From JACKHO01 sp041398745 (GTDB lineage Bacteria > Planctomycetota > Planctomycetia > Planctomycetales > Planctomycetaceae), in contig JAWKUB010000004.1 in the NCBI GenBank assembly GCA_041398745.1, positions 124,001-188,000 on the forward strand: a stretch of DNA of 64,000 nucleotides, written 5' to 3'. This document shows, piece after piece, positions 20,250 through 29,304 of this stretch. A model generated the notes under the pieces. It was given only the letters and a program-made list of their open reading frames with translations, ran no database searches and had not been told where the DNA came from. The translations under genes were made by a program, and so were the position numbers. Numbering within the stretch: position 1 is the first letter of the stretch; each line of letters starts with the position of its first letter.

Positions 20250-20948
20250 CTAGTCCTGCTGCGGCTCGCCACCTGACTCACTGCCACTCAGCGAGCGTTT
20301 CATCGAGCTGAGGAACGGGCCGACATGCGGGGAGGCCATGAAGACTCGAGCGGAAACTGCAGAACGCGGGAACAGGTTCGTAATAAAGTCGAAGCAGAAT
20401 TCGGTTCCTGAGTGACGGATAAGAACTGCGTTGGCATAGCGACCGCTCAACAAATCGTCCGGCAATCGCAGGTCGTCATAAATGTCTTCTATGGGTGGGG
20501 CGGGTTGTTTGGCAGCCGGCTTCGCGGGCTTTTGTTCTTCTTCAGAGGGAAGGGGAGGCGTTTCGTGCTGCGCCGAGACAATTCCTTCCTCGGAACCTCG
20601 GAACTCGCCGGTGGAGTCGCGTAGTGGTTGCGGCTGAGGCATTTTCGGCAGCGGGCCAAACCGCTTTTCGTAGTTGCCGACATTGTCGGTCAGGGCCGAT
20701 ACGAACTGGCGGGCCACGGCATGCGGCATGACAATACGGGAGACAATCCTTTGATTCTCGCCCATGCGGAGTACGAAGTCGCAAATGAACTCAAAGGGCC
20801 CGGAGAGGATGAGGACACCGTTGCTGAATACGCCTGCGCCAACGTGCTCAGGAAGGCGCGCGCTCAGATTCTTGTGATGCACCTTACCATGCAGGGGGGC
20901 ATCATCGTCATCGGATTGGTTGTCATCAGGGAAAGGGGAATCAGTCAT
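20250..20948 (-). CDS. tandem DUF3467 protein
   Basis: A 232-residue protein with two copies of a DUF3467-like module. The first (about 28-95) reads LSARLPEHVGAGVFSNGVLILSGPFEFICDFVLRMG...ARQFVSAL. The second (about 165-225) reads GRYANAVLIRHSGTEFCFDFITNLF...SAVSARVFMASPHVGPFLSSM. A Pro/Glu-rich linker joins them, and the acidic N-terminus suggests a soluble cytoplasmic protein. The function of the family is unknown. It may be co-transcribed with the UbiB-like kinase upstream (92 bases apart). Confidence 0.78.
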   Translation of the reverse strand: MTDSPFPDDNQSDDDDAPLHGKVHHKNLSARLPEHVGAGVFSNGVLILSGPFEFICDFVLRMGENQRIVSRIVMPHAVARQFVSALTDNVGNYEKRFGPLPKMPQPQPLRDSTGEFRGSEEGIVSAQHETPPLPSEEEQKPAKPAAKQPAPPIEDIYDDLRLPDDLLSGRYANAVLIRHSGTEFCFDFITNLFPRSAVSARVFMASPHVGPFLSSMKRSLSGSESGGEPQQD

Positions 20949-21039
20949 GTTTGCGAGTTCGACTCAGTTCTTCGCTCGGGGCTACAGATGCGCCGATTGT
21001 GCAAGTCCGTAGCGCCGTTCGTCAACAGACTTCATCGCA

Positions 21040-22719
21040 TTACAGCCGACCACTACGAAGAATTCCCCACACCAGCCACACACCGAGCAGGCCAGAAAGG
21101 ACAAACAGCGGAATGCCAAAATAGACGGAGCCAGCCGAGGCGGTACGAATAACCAGTGCAGCGGCGACGACCAATGCGGAGACGACCAAACCGACGACAA
21201 TTCGATTACTGGATCGATCAAACTCGTTGATGAGTCGGTCTAATCCCCTGTGTTCCAGATTAATGTTGAGGTTGTCCTCAGAGATTTTGCGTAACGTGGC
21301 GCCCAGCGAGAGCGGCAAGTCATGGGCGGCTTTCAACAGCACTTTCAAATCCTCGACTGTACGCTGGGCAATGCGCCGTGGGTCGTAACGGCGCTTCACC
21401 ATTTTCTCGACATAAGGGACGAGTTCCAAAGCCAAATTGAAATTGGGATCGAGTTTTCGTCCTACACCTTCCAGGGTGACAATAGCCCGAATGAGCAGCA
21501 TGTAGTCGGGCGGACAACGCAGGCCGAAATTGGCCATGATGTCCACGAAGTCGTTGAGCATCCGGCCGACATTGAGTTGTTCCAGCGGAACACCATAGTA
21601 CGATTCAATGAAGTCATTAACGTCGGCTCGCAACAGTCCGCGATCCACCGGCTGAGTTGGGGCGCCAACTTCAAGGATGGTATTCACGGCCCGGTCGACG
21701 TCGTGTTTAGCGATGGAAAGGAAGAGGTCGACCAGCTGTTCCCGCTTCGATTCTTCCAAATGACCAATCATGCCGAAGTCCAGCAGCACGATTTTTCCGT
21801 CTTCGCGAACCCTCAGATTTCCGGGATGCGGGTCGCCGTGGAAGACACCAATCTCGAAGGCCTGCCGCATGAATATGCGGGCACCGTTTTGCGCTATTTG
21901 CTCTGGTGCCAGCCGCATTTTTTTCAGTTCGTCAACATCCGTCGCTTTGGCCCCTTCGATGAACTCCATGGTGAGCACGGCATCGGTCGATAGGTTTGGG
22001 TAGACGACAGGGATGTGGACCCGTTCATCATCAGCGAAAACTCGTGAGAATTCTGCACTGGTACGGGCTTCTCGGCGGAAGTTGATTTCGCGACGAATGG
22101 TACGGCTGAAATGATTCACGAGGCCGACTGGATCGAACACCCGCGACTCCGGCACCTGTCGCACGAGCAACTGAGCCAGTTCCAACAGCAGTGATAAATC
22201 GCGTTCGATTTCTTTGCCAATGTTGGGGCGCCGCACCTTCACGGCAAGTTTGTGGCCGTCCCGATGCATTGCCTTATGCACCTGGGCCAGCGAGCCGGCG
22301 GCCATGGGGTCGGGATCGAATTCGGCGAACAGCTCGGTTACTGGTCGGCCCAACTCCTCTTCGATTTGTTTGACCGACTCTTCGCTGGGAAATGGTGAGA
22401 CGTCGTCCTGCAGTTTGGTCAGTTCTTCAATGAGATCGGCCGGGAGTAAATCGGGCCGGGTACTCATGACCTGTCCGAACTTGATAAACGTCGGCCCCAA
22501 ATCCTGCAGAGCCATGCGAATTCGTTGAGCGGACGTGAGATCGGGAGAAATCTCCTGATTATGAAATGAAATGACCCGCTTACCCCAATTCAACACCGAC
22601 AACACGCCCATGCGGTCGAGCAAATCACCGAACCCGTAGAACAACAGCACCGTGACAATTTCACGGCCCCGGTTGAGGTTTTTAATCAGTCGAATGGGAT
22701 TCAGTGGAGACTGTTGCAT
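21040..22719 (-). CDS. ubiB: UbiB/ABC1-family atypical kinase
   Basis: A 559-residue ABC1/ADCK/UbiB family protein. The diagnostic segments are LGPTFIKFGQVMSTRPDLLP (KxGQ motif), AAGSLAQVHKA (the Ala-rich loop replacing the usual glycine loop), LAVKVRRP (ATP-binding Lys), FHGDPHPGN and LLDFGMIGHL. Two C-terminal transmembrane helices (VVGLVVSALVVAAALVI and GIPLFVLSGLLGVWLVWGI) anchor it to the membrane. Family members support quinone or other isoprenoid lipid metabolism, although the chemistry is not established for most bacterial members. It begins at ATG 22719, 44 bases after the NAD kinase stop, so the two probably share a transcript. Confidence 0.9.
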   Translation of the reverse strand: MQQSPLNPIRLIKNLNRGREIVTVLLFYGFGDLLDRMGVLSVLNWGKRVISFHNQEISPDLTSAQRIRMALQDLGPTFIKFGQVMSTRPDLLPADLIEELTKLQDDVSPFPSEESVKQIEEELGRPVTELFAEFDPDPMAAGSLAQVHKAMHRDGHKLAVKVRRPNIGKEIERDLSLLLELAQLLVRQVPESRVFDPVGLVNHFSRTIRREINFRREARTSAEFSRVFADDERVHIPVVYPNLSTDAVLTMEFIEGAKATDVDELKKMRLAPEQIAQNGARIFMRQAFEIGVFHGDPHPGNLRVREDGKIVLLDFGMIGHLEESKREQLVDLFLSIAKHDVDRAVNTILEVGAPTQPVDRGLLRADVNDFIESYYGVPLEQLNVGRMLNDFVDIMANFGLRCPPDYMLLIRAIVTLEGVGRKLDPNFNLALELVPYVEKMVKRRYDPRRIAQRTVEDLKVLLKAAHDLPLSLGATLRKISEDNLNINLEHRGLDRLINEFDRSSNRIVVGLVVSALVVAAALVIRTASAGSVYFGIPLFVLSGLLGVWLVWGILRSGRL

Positions 22720-22763
22720 TGCTGCGACTTTTGAAGCGGTGCGGATTTTGGTTTCGGGTCGAA

Positions 22764-23675
22764 TTATTCGGAGGAGGGAGGCGGTGCATGGTCAGTTTCC
22801 GAAATACGTCCTCGGCGATAACGAGGTTGTCCGTCCCAGCCGAGTTTGCGATGGAGCGTACCGTAGTAACTGTGGCTGGCGAGACGTACCAACTGAAACT
22901 GAAATGGAGCCCGGCGAATGACGGCTCGGTCACCCGGTCGAAACGGTTCCCGAATTTGTCCGTCAATGACAAGGGTGACGCCCTCGGGGGCATGTGGTGC
23001 AGTGAGCTCGTATTCGACATCTGCTCTGTCGACGAGTGGACGAACAGTGAGGGTGTGAGGACAAATAGGGGTAACGACAAACGCCTCCAGGTCCTGCCGG
23101 AGAATGGGGCCTCCTGCCGAAAGACTGTGGGCCGTCGAGCCGACCGGCGTACTGATGATAAGACCATCACCGCTATAGGTGGTGACGTGTTGACCCTCGA
23201 TGGCCAGTTCAACGTCAATCATGGCCAGGGAACCGGCGGAGAGAATGGACGTTTCATTCAGTCCAATGTGTCTGACCGAAGTTCCATCTCGCCGATGCAG
23301 TTCGCATTCGAACATGATGTGGTGCACGATTTTGTACTTCCCCTGTTCGATGAAATCGAGCCCTTCGTCGATTTCGTCTGACGGAATATCTGCGAGGAAT
23401 CCGAGTCGCCCCTGATTCAGCCCCAACACGGGAATTTGACGGGCACCAAACGAGCGGCACGCTCGCAGAATGGCACCATCACCCCCGATAACGAGTGCCA
23501 TGTCGGCGACAACTTCCTCATGCGCCGTTTCTTCCGCTGTCAGTGCTCCGACTACATTAATTGCAGGCCGCGCACGAAGCCCCGCGTGTAACTGCTTCCA
23601 GGTTTGCTGTACGCGCTCAGACTGATCGCGCGCGATGACAACAACCTGCAACGGATTCGAAGGAGCGTTCGTCAT
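22764..23675 (-). CDS. nadK: NAD kinase
   Basis: About 303 residues from ATG 23675 (GGA about eight bases upstream; an upstream in-frame start would add an atypical N-terminus). It phosphorylates NAD to NADP in the cytoplasm. Family motifs are all present: VIGGDGAILRA with the catalytic GGDG, LGLNQGRLGFLAD, LNETSI, the GDGLIISTPVGSTAHSLSAGGP active-site region, and LVIDGQ near the end. The C-terminal tail (GWDGQPRYRRGRISETDHAPP) is basic and variable. The UbiB-like gene follows closely on the same strand. Confidence 0.95.
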   Translation of the reverse strand: MTNAPSNPLQVVVIARDQSERVQQTWKQLHAGLRARPAINVVGALTAEETAHEEVVADMALVIGGDGAILRACRSFGARQIPVLGLNQGRLGFLADIPSDEIDEGLDFIEQGKYKIVHHIMFECELHRRDGTSVRHIGLNETSILSAGSLAMIDVELAIEGQHVTTYSGDGLIISTPVGSTAHSLSAGGPILRQDLEAFVVTPICPHTLTVRPLVDRADVEYELTAPHAPEGVTLVIDGQIREPFRPGDRAVIRRAPFQFQLVRLASHSYYGTLHRKLGWDGQPRYRRGRISETDHAPPPSSE

Positions 23676-23999
23676 GTAAGTGATCCGAACAACATGGTGG
23701 ACAAGGGATACCGTCGAATCTACCGGTTTGAGTGACCGCACGGTAGGGTAATTGAAAAGTGATCAGGGGAGATCGCACTGCCGACGGTGACGGAATCTGT
23801 GCCATGCCCACGACGCGTAGCAGCGAGGGAGGCTTCCGAATGTCCGTGCCGCCAGTTTTTTGATGGCCTCGCACGTTTCACAATGTTCCAGGATCTCCCT
23901 CATTTGGGACAAGTTTCACGTTGACAGGTATCCCGGTTGCAGGGAGACTTTTTTCTTACATTTGTTATTGATTTTTCCTTAACTATAACGGTTTGCAAT
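23676..23999. other. intergenic region between divergent genes
   Basis: About 324 bases between nadK (minus) and the surface-protein gene (plus). It holds a degenerate family B palindromic repeat (23799-23833). The last 70 bases before 24000 are AT-rich (TTTTTTCTTAC..., TTCCTTAACTATAACG) and may contain the promoter of the surface gene. No gene is visible. Confidence 0.5.
23799..23833. repeat. intergenic palindromic repeat, family B copy 1 (degenerate)
   Basis: It begins GTGCCATGCCCAC and has the central CGCGTAGCAGCG shared with the copies at 42022 and 50826. The right arm is decayed (GAGGGAGGC), so it no longer pairs fully. Confidence 0.55.
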
Positions 24000-25613
24000 A
24001 TGCGCCGCCGAAGCCGAAGCCTTGCCCCATCCATCGAACCCGCTGAAGCACGTGTTCTGCTTGCGGGGACCGTTCAGACCGAACTTGTGGGAGACACGTT
24101 TTTCATCCGCGGGGATGACGCTGCGAACGATGTTTCGATCAGAGGAATTTCGTATGAGGTGAGTCGACTTGTCCTTGATCCGGAGACGGGCATAGTTCAC
24201 GGAGAATACGTTGGACAGTACGTCGGGTGGAGTCTAACGGGATCTGACGACACAATGATTTCGGGGCCGCGCATCATTCCCAACCATACACGCGTTGTCG
24301 TGGAATTGGGGGGCGGTGACGACAGTCTGAGCATCTCAGGAGCGGGAGTTTTGGGGGTCCCATTAGTTGGGCAATCTGGAATCGCATCATTCCCGGAATT
24401 GCTGATCGACATGGGCTGGGGAGCAGACTACGTTAAACTGGAAAGTCTGGTTGTTTCCGGCTCGACGTCAATCTTTACAGGAACGGGCGACGACGTTGTC
24501 GAATTAGGGGATGATGTGATCTACATCCGTGTGTGGTATCCTTTCAGACCTGTCTTCAACGACCTCTTGATCTCTACCGGGGCGGGCGACGACTTGGTTT
24601 ATGTGAATACAGTTGAAGTCACGGGCAACACCAGCATCTATACCGGGAACGGGAATGACCAGGTTCTCGTCAGTCGAGATGACATCAGGCCGTACGACGG
24701 CGAGCCGCCAATCGCCATCCGGCAGGGAAAAACGAGCCACTTCAAATCTCTGACCATTAAAACGTATGGCGGCGTTGACGAAGTGCGGCTGGACCATGTC
24801 TGGATTGAAGGTGACACGAGAATTGAGGCGGACGACGTGGCTATATCAACAGCCCACATGGCGCAAACCGCGGTGCTGGGTGCCAACGTCGTCATTGGTG
24901 ACGCGAACGCCCTCAAAACGGCTTTGGATCCGTTCGGGTCGTATCGCAAAGATGAATTCACGCCGTACGTCTTCGATGTCATTTTCACTGGACACGTGAC
25001 GGTTGGGGGAGCTGTGGGCGGTGTTCATATTGAATCGACCAGGGCACTACGCAATTTGGCGGTGAACACTCCCGGTTCACTTTCCCAGGGGCGGGGCGGT
25101 CCCGTGAGTTTGGGGGCCGCGATGGCCAACTCGATGAATGGGTTGCGTCCCGGTGTGGATGTCGTGGGCGATCTTTCAGTCCGGAGCTTTGAAGAAGCTC
25201 AATTGACAAACGTCCGCGCCTTTCGTTCTGCCAGGATTCTGGGGAACAACGTGAGGGTTCACGACGTTGAGAATCAAGGCGCTTTGCCTCTGCCCAACGG
25301 CAGGCGTTTTGTCATTCAGTCGCGGTCGGATGTGGAGGTCCACAGACTGTCGTGTGAACGGCTCGTCGTCGCGACGGGAAGCGGGGACGACGACATCCGC
25401 TTGAGGTATGTTGTCGCGACAGGTCGTTCGTTGCTGAAATCGGGATCGGGCGACGACCAAGTTGAAGTCTCCAACAGCAGCTTCCTTCAACCTTTCGTCA
25501 TCGACGGGGAAGTAGGGTTCGACACCCGTATTGTCGACCTCATGGGTTCCCGAGATGAAAACCTGATTTGGGAGAATTTTGAAATCTCGGTACATGTAAT
25601 CACCCTTTACTGA
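24000..25613 (+). CDS. LEPR-XLL-type surface protein with GDD-rich beta repeats
   Basis: About 537 residues from ATG 24000, where the basic start MRRRSRSLAPS leads to IEPAEARVLLAG at residues 12-23, a variant of the LEPR-XLL N-terminal motif. The remainder is beta-rich with short repeated units such as VELGGGDDSLSI, GTGDDVVELGDD, TGAGDDLVYV and GSGDDQVEVSN, similar in style to the gene at 3839 but lacking a vWA domain. It is likely exported and cell-surface associated. An upstream TTG at 23937 would add a hydrophobic stretch (FFLTFVIDFSLTITVC) that might act as a signal; I prefer 24000 by analogy with the other motif-bearing proteins. It has no recognised enzyme domain. Confidence 0.75.
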   Translation: MRRRSRSLAPSIEPAEARVLLAGTVQTELVGDTFFIRGDDAANDVSIRGISYEVSRLVLDPETGIVHGEYVGQYVGWSLTGSDDTMISGPRIIPNHTRVVVELGGGDDSLSISGAGVLGVPLVGQSGIASFPELLIDMGWGADYVKLESLVVSGSTSIFTGTGDDVVELGDDVIYIRVWYPFRPVFNDLLISTGAGDDLVYVNTVEVTGNTSIYTGNGNDQVLVSRDDIRPYDGEPPIAIRQGKTSHFKSLTIKTYGGVDEVRLDHVWIEGDTRIEADDVAISTAHMAQTAVLGANVVIGDANALKTALDPFGSYRKDEFTPYVFDVIFTGHVTVGGAVGGVHIESTRALRNLAVNTPGSLSQGRGGPVSLGAAMANSMNGLRPGVDVVGDLSVRSFEEAQLTNVRAFRSARILGNNVRVHDVENQGALPLPNGRRFVIQSRSDVEVHRLSCERLVVATGSGDDDIRLRYVVATGRSLLKSGSGDDQVEVSNSSFLQPFVIDGEVGFDTRIVDLMGSRDENLIWENFEISVHVITLY

Positions 25614-25806
25614 ATCCAGCCACTTACATAGCGGCTCGATACAGTCTTTTGCGGTCGAACTGGCAAGTGACGTCGCTCCGAATGACTTGTCACGGCGAGG
25701 CAAGTTTGCGTTGGTGATGTAGTGCGACGACGACAGCTCTGCATCGCCTGGCGTATGCGATGTGCTACAATGCTACGCTTATCCCATTCCTTGTCAGGAT
25801 GCTGTC

Positions 25807-26502
25807 ATGAGCGACGCCCAACAATCTGGTCAGCTGAAGTGGAACAAGTGGACGGTGCTGGCCTTTCTGCTGCTGATTGGCATTTCGTGGGCTGTGCGAA
25901 ACTTTGAGACCGAATCTGAGAGTACGTCTGCTGAAGGTCAGCCGAGTACGACGGCAGTCGAAGTCGGGGCTGAGAATCGAACTCATCCGGAAACTCAGAA
26001 GAGTCAGCCGGTAGTTGACCTGACAGAGGCGTTGTCAGCGGTCTCTGTTGAACAGGAGAACGCTGATGAAGTTGAGAGCGAATCTGCGACGGAGGATGCG
26101 CAGCCAAAGCTCGGGCGGCTGAAGGAAGTCGGCAAGAAGACGTTTGTCTCCACGGCGGGGCTGAAATATGGACCGGGGAGTGCAGATGGTCACCGACTCC
26201 TGCATGTCATGAAGCACGCGCAAGATGACTTGGAAAAGCCCATTCACGGCGTGTTTGAAGGAAGCAAGGAAGAAATTCTGGCGATTATTGACGAAGCCTG
26301 GCTGCTGGTGAAGGAAAAGAGCAAACAAGTAAAAACCGAAGAGCAGGGGGGGCGGCAGGTGTTTACCGTCGACCTGAAACGGCGAGTGGGATATACCGGT
26401 GGTGAAGTGGGAGAACGTAAGAATCATCCCGTCTGTACCAAGGTTCGAATTGTCATCGAAGACGAAAATGAAGTGGTGTCCGCCTACCCAACGGACCGCT
26501 AA
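25807..26502 (+). CDS. membrane-anchored protein of unknown function with conserved-looking C-terminal domain
   Basis: About 231 residues from ATG 25807, with AGGA about eight bases upstream. One N-terminal transmembrane helix (WTVLAFLLLIGISWAV, about 16-31) is followed by an acidic, Ser/Thr-rich linker to about residue 110. The C-terminal part is compact: LKYGPGSADGHRLLHVMKHA, then KPIHGVFEGSKEEILAIIDEAW, VDLKRRVGYTGGEVGE, and finally a strand-like VRIVIEDENEVVSAYP. Histidines in H-x4-H-x3-H spacing and the terminal AYP are reminiscent of EndoU-like ribonuclease folds. That is only a resemblance and I do not assign a function. The gene stands alone. Confidence 0.65.
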   Translation: MSDAQQSGQLKWNKWTVLAFLLLIGISWAVRNFETESESTSAEGQPSTTAVEVGAENRTHPETQKSQPVVDLTEALSAVSVEQENADEVESESATEDAQPKLGRLKEVGKKTFVSTAGLKYGPGSADGHRLLHVMKHAQDDLEKPIHGVFEGSKEEILAIIDEAWLLVKEKSKQVKTEEQGGRQVFTVDLKRRVGYTGGEVGERKNHPVCTKVRIVIEDENEVVSAYPTDR

Positions 26503-26609
26503 AGCAAGTTGCTTTTCCGGTCACCCGCGTCGGACGGTCACCATGCAAATTGAGTCGTGCGGCCGCGAGGCAGTACGCGAAAACCTGTTTGGAAGCATTT
26601 AATCATTGC

Positions 26610-28124
26610 ATGTTCCCCACCAGCATTTCTCTCAGTTCGTCATCACACCTGGGCCCCGTGGTCTTGCTGTCGATTGGTTCGGCTGTGCTGTTGTGCAGTG
26701 GGATTCTTACACGCCGTGACGTGCCGCTCCTGCTGCTGGCCGGGACGTGTGGATTGCTCGCGTTCGCGGCCGATGATTTGATCCATTTGCTGATGCTCAG
26801 TTCCGCGGCAACATGGCTGGTGAGCGGCGTCCTTTGGCGTCGCCCGAAGTCGAGCGAGGCCGAACCTGTCGAGGGTCATCCTACCCGCTGGATCATTGGA
26901 TTATTTCTGGCCGATTTAGCAGCGATTTCGGCTCTCAGCGTGTTGGGTTCAATATCTACTGCAACGGAATTGCCGACACTCATCCCCGTGCTGCCGCAGC
27001 TGGAGGAGATGGAACCGGCGCTGCTGGGGATGGTCGGCCTGCTGTTTCTCTTATCGCTCACCTTGAGGCTCGTGCTCTATCCCGCTTGGGGCTGGATGGA
27101 TGTTTCGTTCACGACACGAAAATCGCAGCTCCTGCTGACCGGTTTTCTGTTGCCTTTGCAATTGCTGGCGTGGCAACGGTTGCTGCCGCTTATTCACATT
27201 TCCGACGAAGTTCGGGTGTTGGGGGCGGGGGTTTGCACCCTGTCCGCAGTGCTCTTTGGTATCCAGTCATTGTGTCATCCTGTACAAAGCCGGGCGCTGA
27301 CTTTCCTGGGAGTCGGTTTGAGCAGTCTCTGTTTGCTAAGCTCGCTCGTGTCGCCGCCGCCGGTCTTGTGGGGAACAACTCCCTGCTATGTGACAGCATT
27401 GATCGGACTGACGCTCCTTCGCTACCGCGAGAACGGTTCCGAGTCGCGAATGAACTGGTGGACTTTTCCGACGTTTATTTTGCTGGCTGGATTTGTTCTC
27501 TGGCGAAACAGGCAGCTGTTCCTGGCTGCACTGCTGAGCAATTCGATTGAAGATATGACATCCAGCAGCCCCATTTCTCTCGTCGCGTGGGCAGTCGCTC
27601 AAGCACTATTGTGGGGGGCTTTGTTTCGGCACGTTGGGCTGGGTGAAAAGCGGAATGAACCTGAAGCGGAGCAGGGGCATTCGAGGATTGTCATGTGGTC
27701 AACTGCCGCCGTTGTGTTGATTGGCAGTGGAGCGACGGCGATATTCGGATCCGTCTACGCTGGGTTGGCGTGTGGCCTGGCACTCGCTGCGGTCGTGGCA
27801 CATCGGCGGTTCGAGCCACAAGGTGAGGAAGTCGCGAATTCGGAATCACAGCCCATGCGGGTGCGGCTGTCTGCGTCGAATTTCTATTTGAAGCCACTTT
27901 CAGAAAGCGTCATCGCTTGGCCGTTCGCCTGCTTTGCTTTCGTCGTGCACATTTTAGCGGAGTGGCTTTTCGTCAAGTTGCCAGCTTCTTTGGCGACAAC
28001 ATCCGAAAGGTTGACCACAGAACTTCTCGGCGAACTGGAAACCGAAGAGGGAAAGTCGCTGGGATGGGAAGTAGTGGTCGGCTCGATGGTCGTTCTGACG
28101 CTGGCGATTTACGTCGCGGGATAG
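26610..28124 (+). CDS. polytopic membrane protein distantly like NADH-quinone oxidoreductase subunit L
   Basis: About 504 residues with roughly a dozen hydrophobic helices. Parts recall the NuoL/antiporter family: a helix followed by RLVLYPAWGWMDVS where NuoL has PFHTWLPDAM, and a C-terminal FYLKPLSESVIAWPF...FVKLPA...TTELLGELE resembling the lateral helix end of NuoL. The conserved lysines and glutamates of true proton channels are not obvious, and no other nuo gene is near. It may be a diverged subunit or an unrelated transporter. The start is uncertain: ATG 26610 or an upstream TTG at 26550, neither with a clear ribosome-binding site. Confidence 0.6.
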   Translation: MFPTSISLSSSSHLGPVVLLSIGSAVLLCSGILTRRDVPLLLLAGTCGLLAFAADDLIHLLMLSSAATWLVSGVLWRRPKSSEAEPVEGHPTRWIIGLFLADLAAISALSVLGSISTATELPTLIPVLPQLEEMEPALLGMVGLLFLLSLTLRLVLYPAWGWMDVSFTTRKSQLLLTGFLLPLQLLAWQRLLPLIHISDEVRVLGAGVCTLSAVLFGIQSLCHPVQSRALTFLGVGLSSLCLLSSLVSPPPVLWGTTPCYVTALIGLTLLRYRENGSESRMNWWTFPTFILLAGFVLWRNRQLFLAALLSNSIEDMTSSSPISLVAWAVAQALLWGALFRHVGLGEKRNEPEAEQGHSRIVMWSTAAVVLIGSGATAIFGSVYAGLACGLALAAVVAHRRFEPQGEEVANSESQPMRVRLSASNFYLKPLSESVIAWPFACFAFVVHILAEWLFVKLPASLATTSERLTTELLGELETEEGKSLGWEVVVGSMVVLTLAIYVAG

Positions 28125-28141
28125 TCACCAGCGAACTCAAG

Positions 28142-29203
28142 TTAGCGCCACAGCAAATGTGTGCGGCCCACAGGGGGGATGACTCGCTCTTCTCCTGACC
28201 ACTTTACGGTGAGCAGTGAATCGGGCCAGCGCCAGTACCATCCCCAGCGAGCGAAGTACGCAAAGGGATAGTCACCGCTGCGCATTTTAAGTGCGGCAAC
28301 GGCTCCGGCCCGTTTCATTTCCAGCAATACCGAATTGAGCAAAGCCGTACGCCCCGTCGACGAAAGCTCATTCACAAACACCAGGTCGATAACGCCAACT
28401 GGTTCAAGTGTATGGCCGAGCATTGAAATGACGTGGTAGCCGATACAGCCCCGCACTTCTCCGTTCTCGACTGCGACGAGACACTTCCCGAATCCCTGCA
28501 GTTGATTTCCGAGTATGTTTTCATCCCAGACGAGTCGAAAATTACACTGGCTTGTAGCCGACTCTGCCAACTTCAGGCAGGCGGGAAGATCGTCTGATTC
28601 GAACGGTCGAATTGTCAATGAGGGAATGGCGGGCACGTGAGGATCGGGTGTCACTGGAGCGCCAATTCGTGTCAGGACGCTCTCCAACGTGTTGACATTC
28701 CAGCGCGCCGCACGTGGAAAATCGAGGACGCGAGTCCAGAAGCCAACCCGGGCAAACACCTGCATGTTCGCGACGTTTTTCTTTGTCCAGAACTTGGGAC
28801 CGAGAGACTGGCTGGCGCCGAAATAGACGTACCCGACCTGTGCTTCTAACCCCAGTTCTGCATGAGCCTTACGCGCCCCTTCCTGCAAGGCCTTGGCGAC
28901 TCCTTTGCCGCGATATTCACTCGAAACACTAAGCCAGCTTGAATGCGAACCGCGAACCGGCTTGCCATGAAGTTCGAATTCCATGGGGACAAACAGCAGA
29001 ACGCCGACCAGTTTCCCCGAGTCGTAGGCAGCGACCAGCCGCTTTTCGCTGTCTGGTTCGTGCAGTCGGAGCTGCCAGCGCAGGTAATTGGGAGTCCAGT
29101 CGGGGATCAGCATGCTGCCCTGATACGACTGACGCCAGGTATTGACGACGAATTGTGAGAGTTCCTCCACGGAACCCTCGTAAGACCGGACCTCGATCAT
29201 CAT
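28142..29203 (-). CDS. GNAT-family N-acetyltransferase
   Basis: About 353 residues if translation starts at ATG 29203 (MMIEVRSYEGS). Earlier in-frame starts up to 29317 would overlap the divergent sulfotransferase gene. The GNAT acetyl-CoA site is visible as SVSSEYRGKGVAKALQEGA, preceded by LVAAYDSGKLVGVLLFVP. The C-terminal half (ITIRPFESDDLPACLKLAE-like segment...) looks like a second, degenerate GNAT fold, as in two-domain members. The substrate is unknown. It converges with the NuoL-like gene, with 17 bases between the stops. Confidence 0.78.
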   Translation of the reverse strand: MMIEVRSYEGSVEELSQFVVNTWRQSYQGSMLIPDWTPNYLRWQLRLHEPDSEKRLVAAYDSGKLVGVLLFVPMEFELHGKPVRGSHSSWLSVSSEYRGKGVAKALQEGARKAHAELGLEAQVGYVYFGASQSLGPKFWTKKNVANMQVFARVGFWTRVLDFPRAARWNVNTLESVLTRIGAPVTPDPHVPAIPSLTIRPFESDDLPACLKLAESATSQCNFRLVWDENILGNQLQGFGKCLVAVENGEVRGCIGYHVISMLGHTLEPVGVIDLVFVNELSSTGRTALLNSVLLEMKRAGAVAALKMRSGDYPFAYFARWGWYWRWPDSLLTVKWSGEERVIPPVGRTHLLWR

Positions 29204-29304
29204 ACTCTGGTCAATTACAGGATAAACTCCAATCTCCTCGTGCTGGATTATCGTCGAACCACTCCCATATCGGCTAGCCCCCTCTGGCATGTTTTGAGGG
29301 CCGA

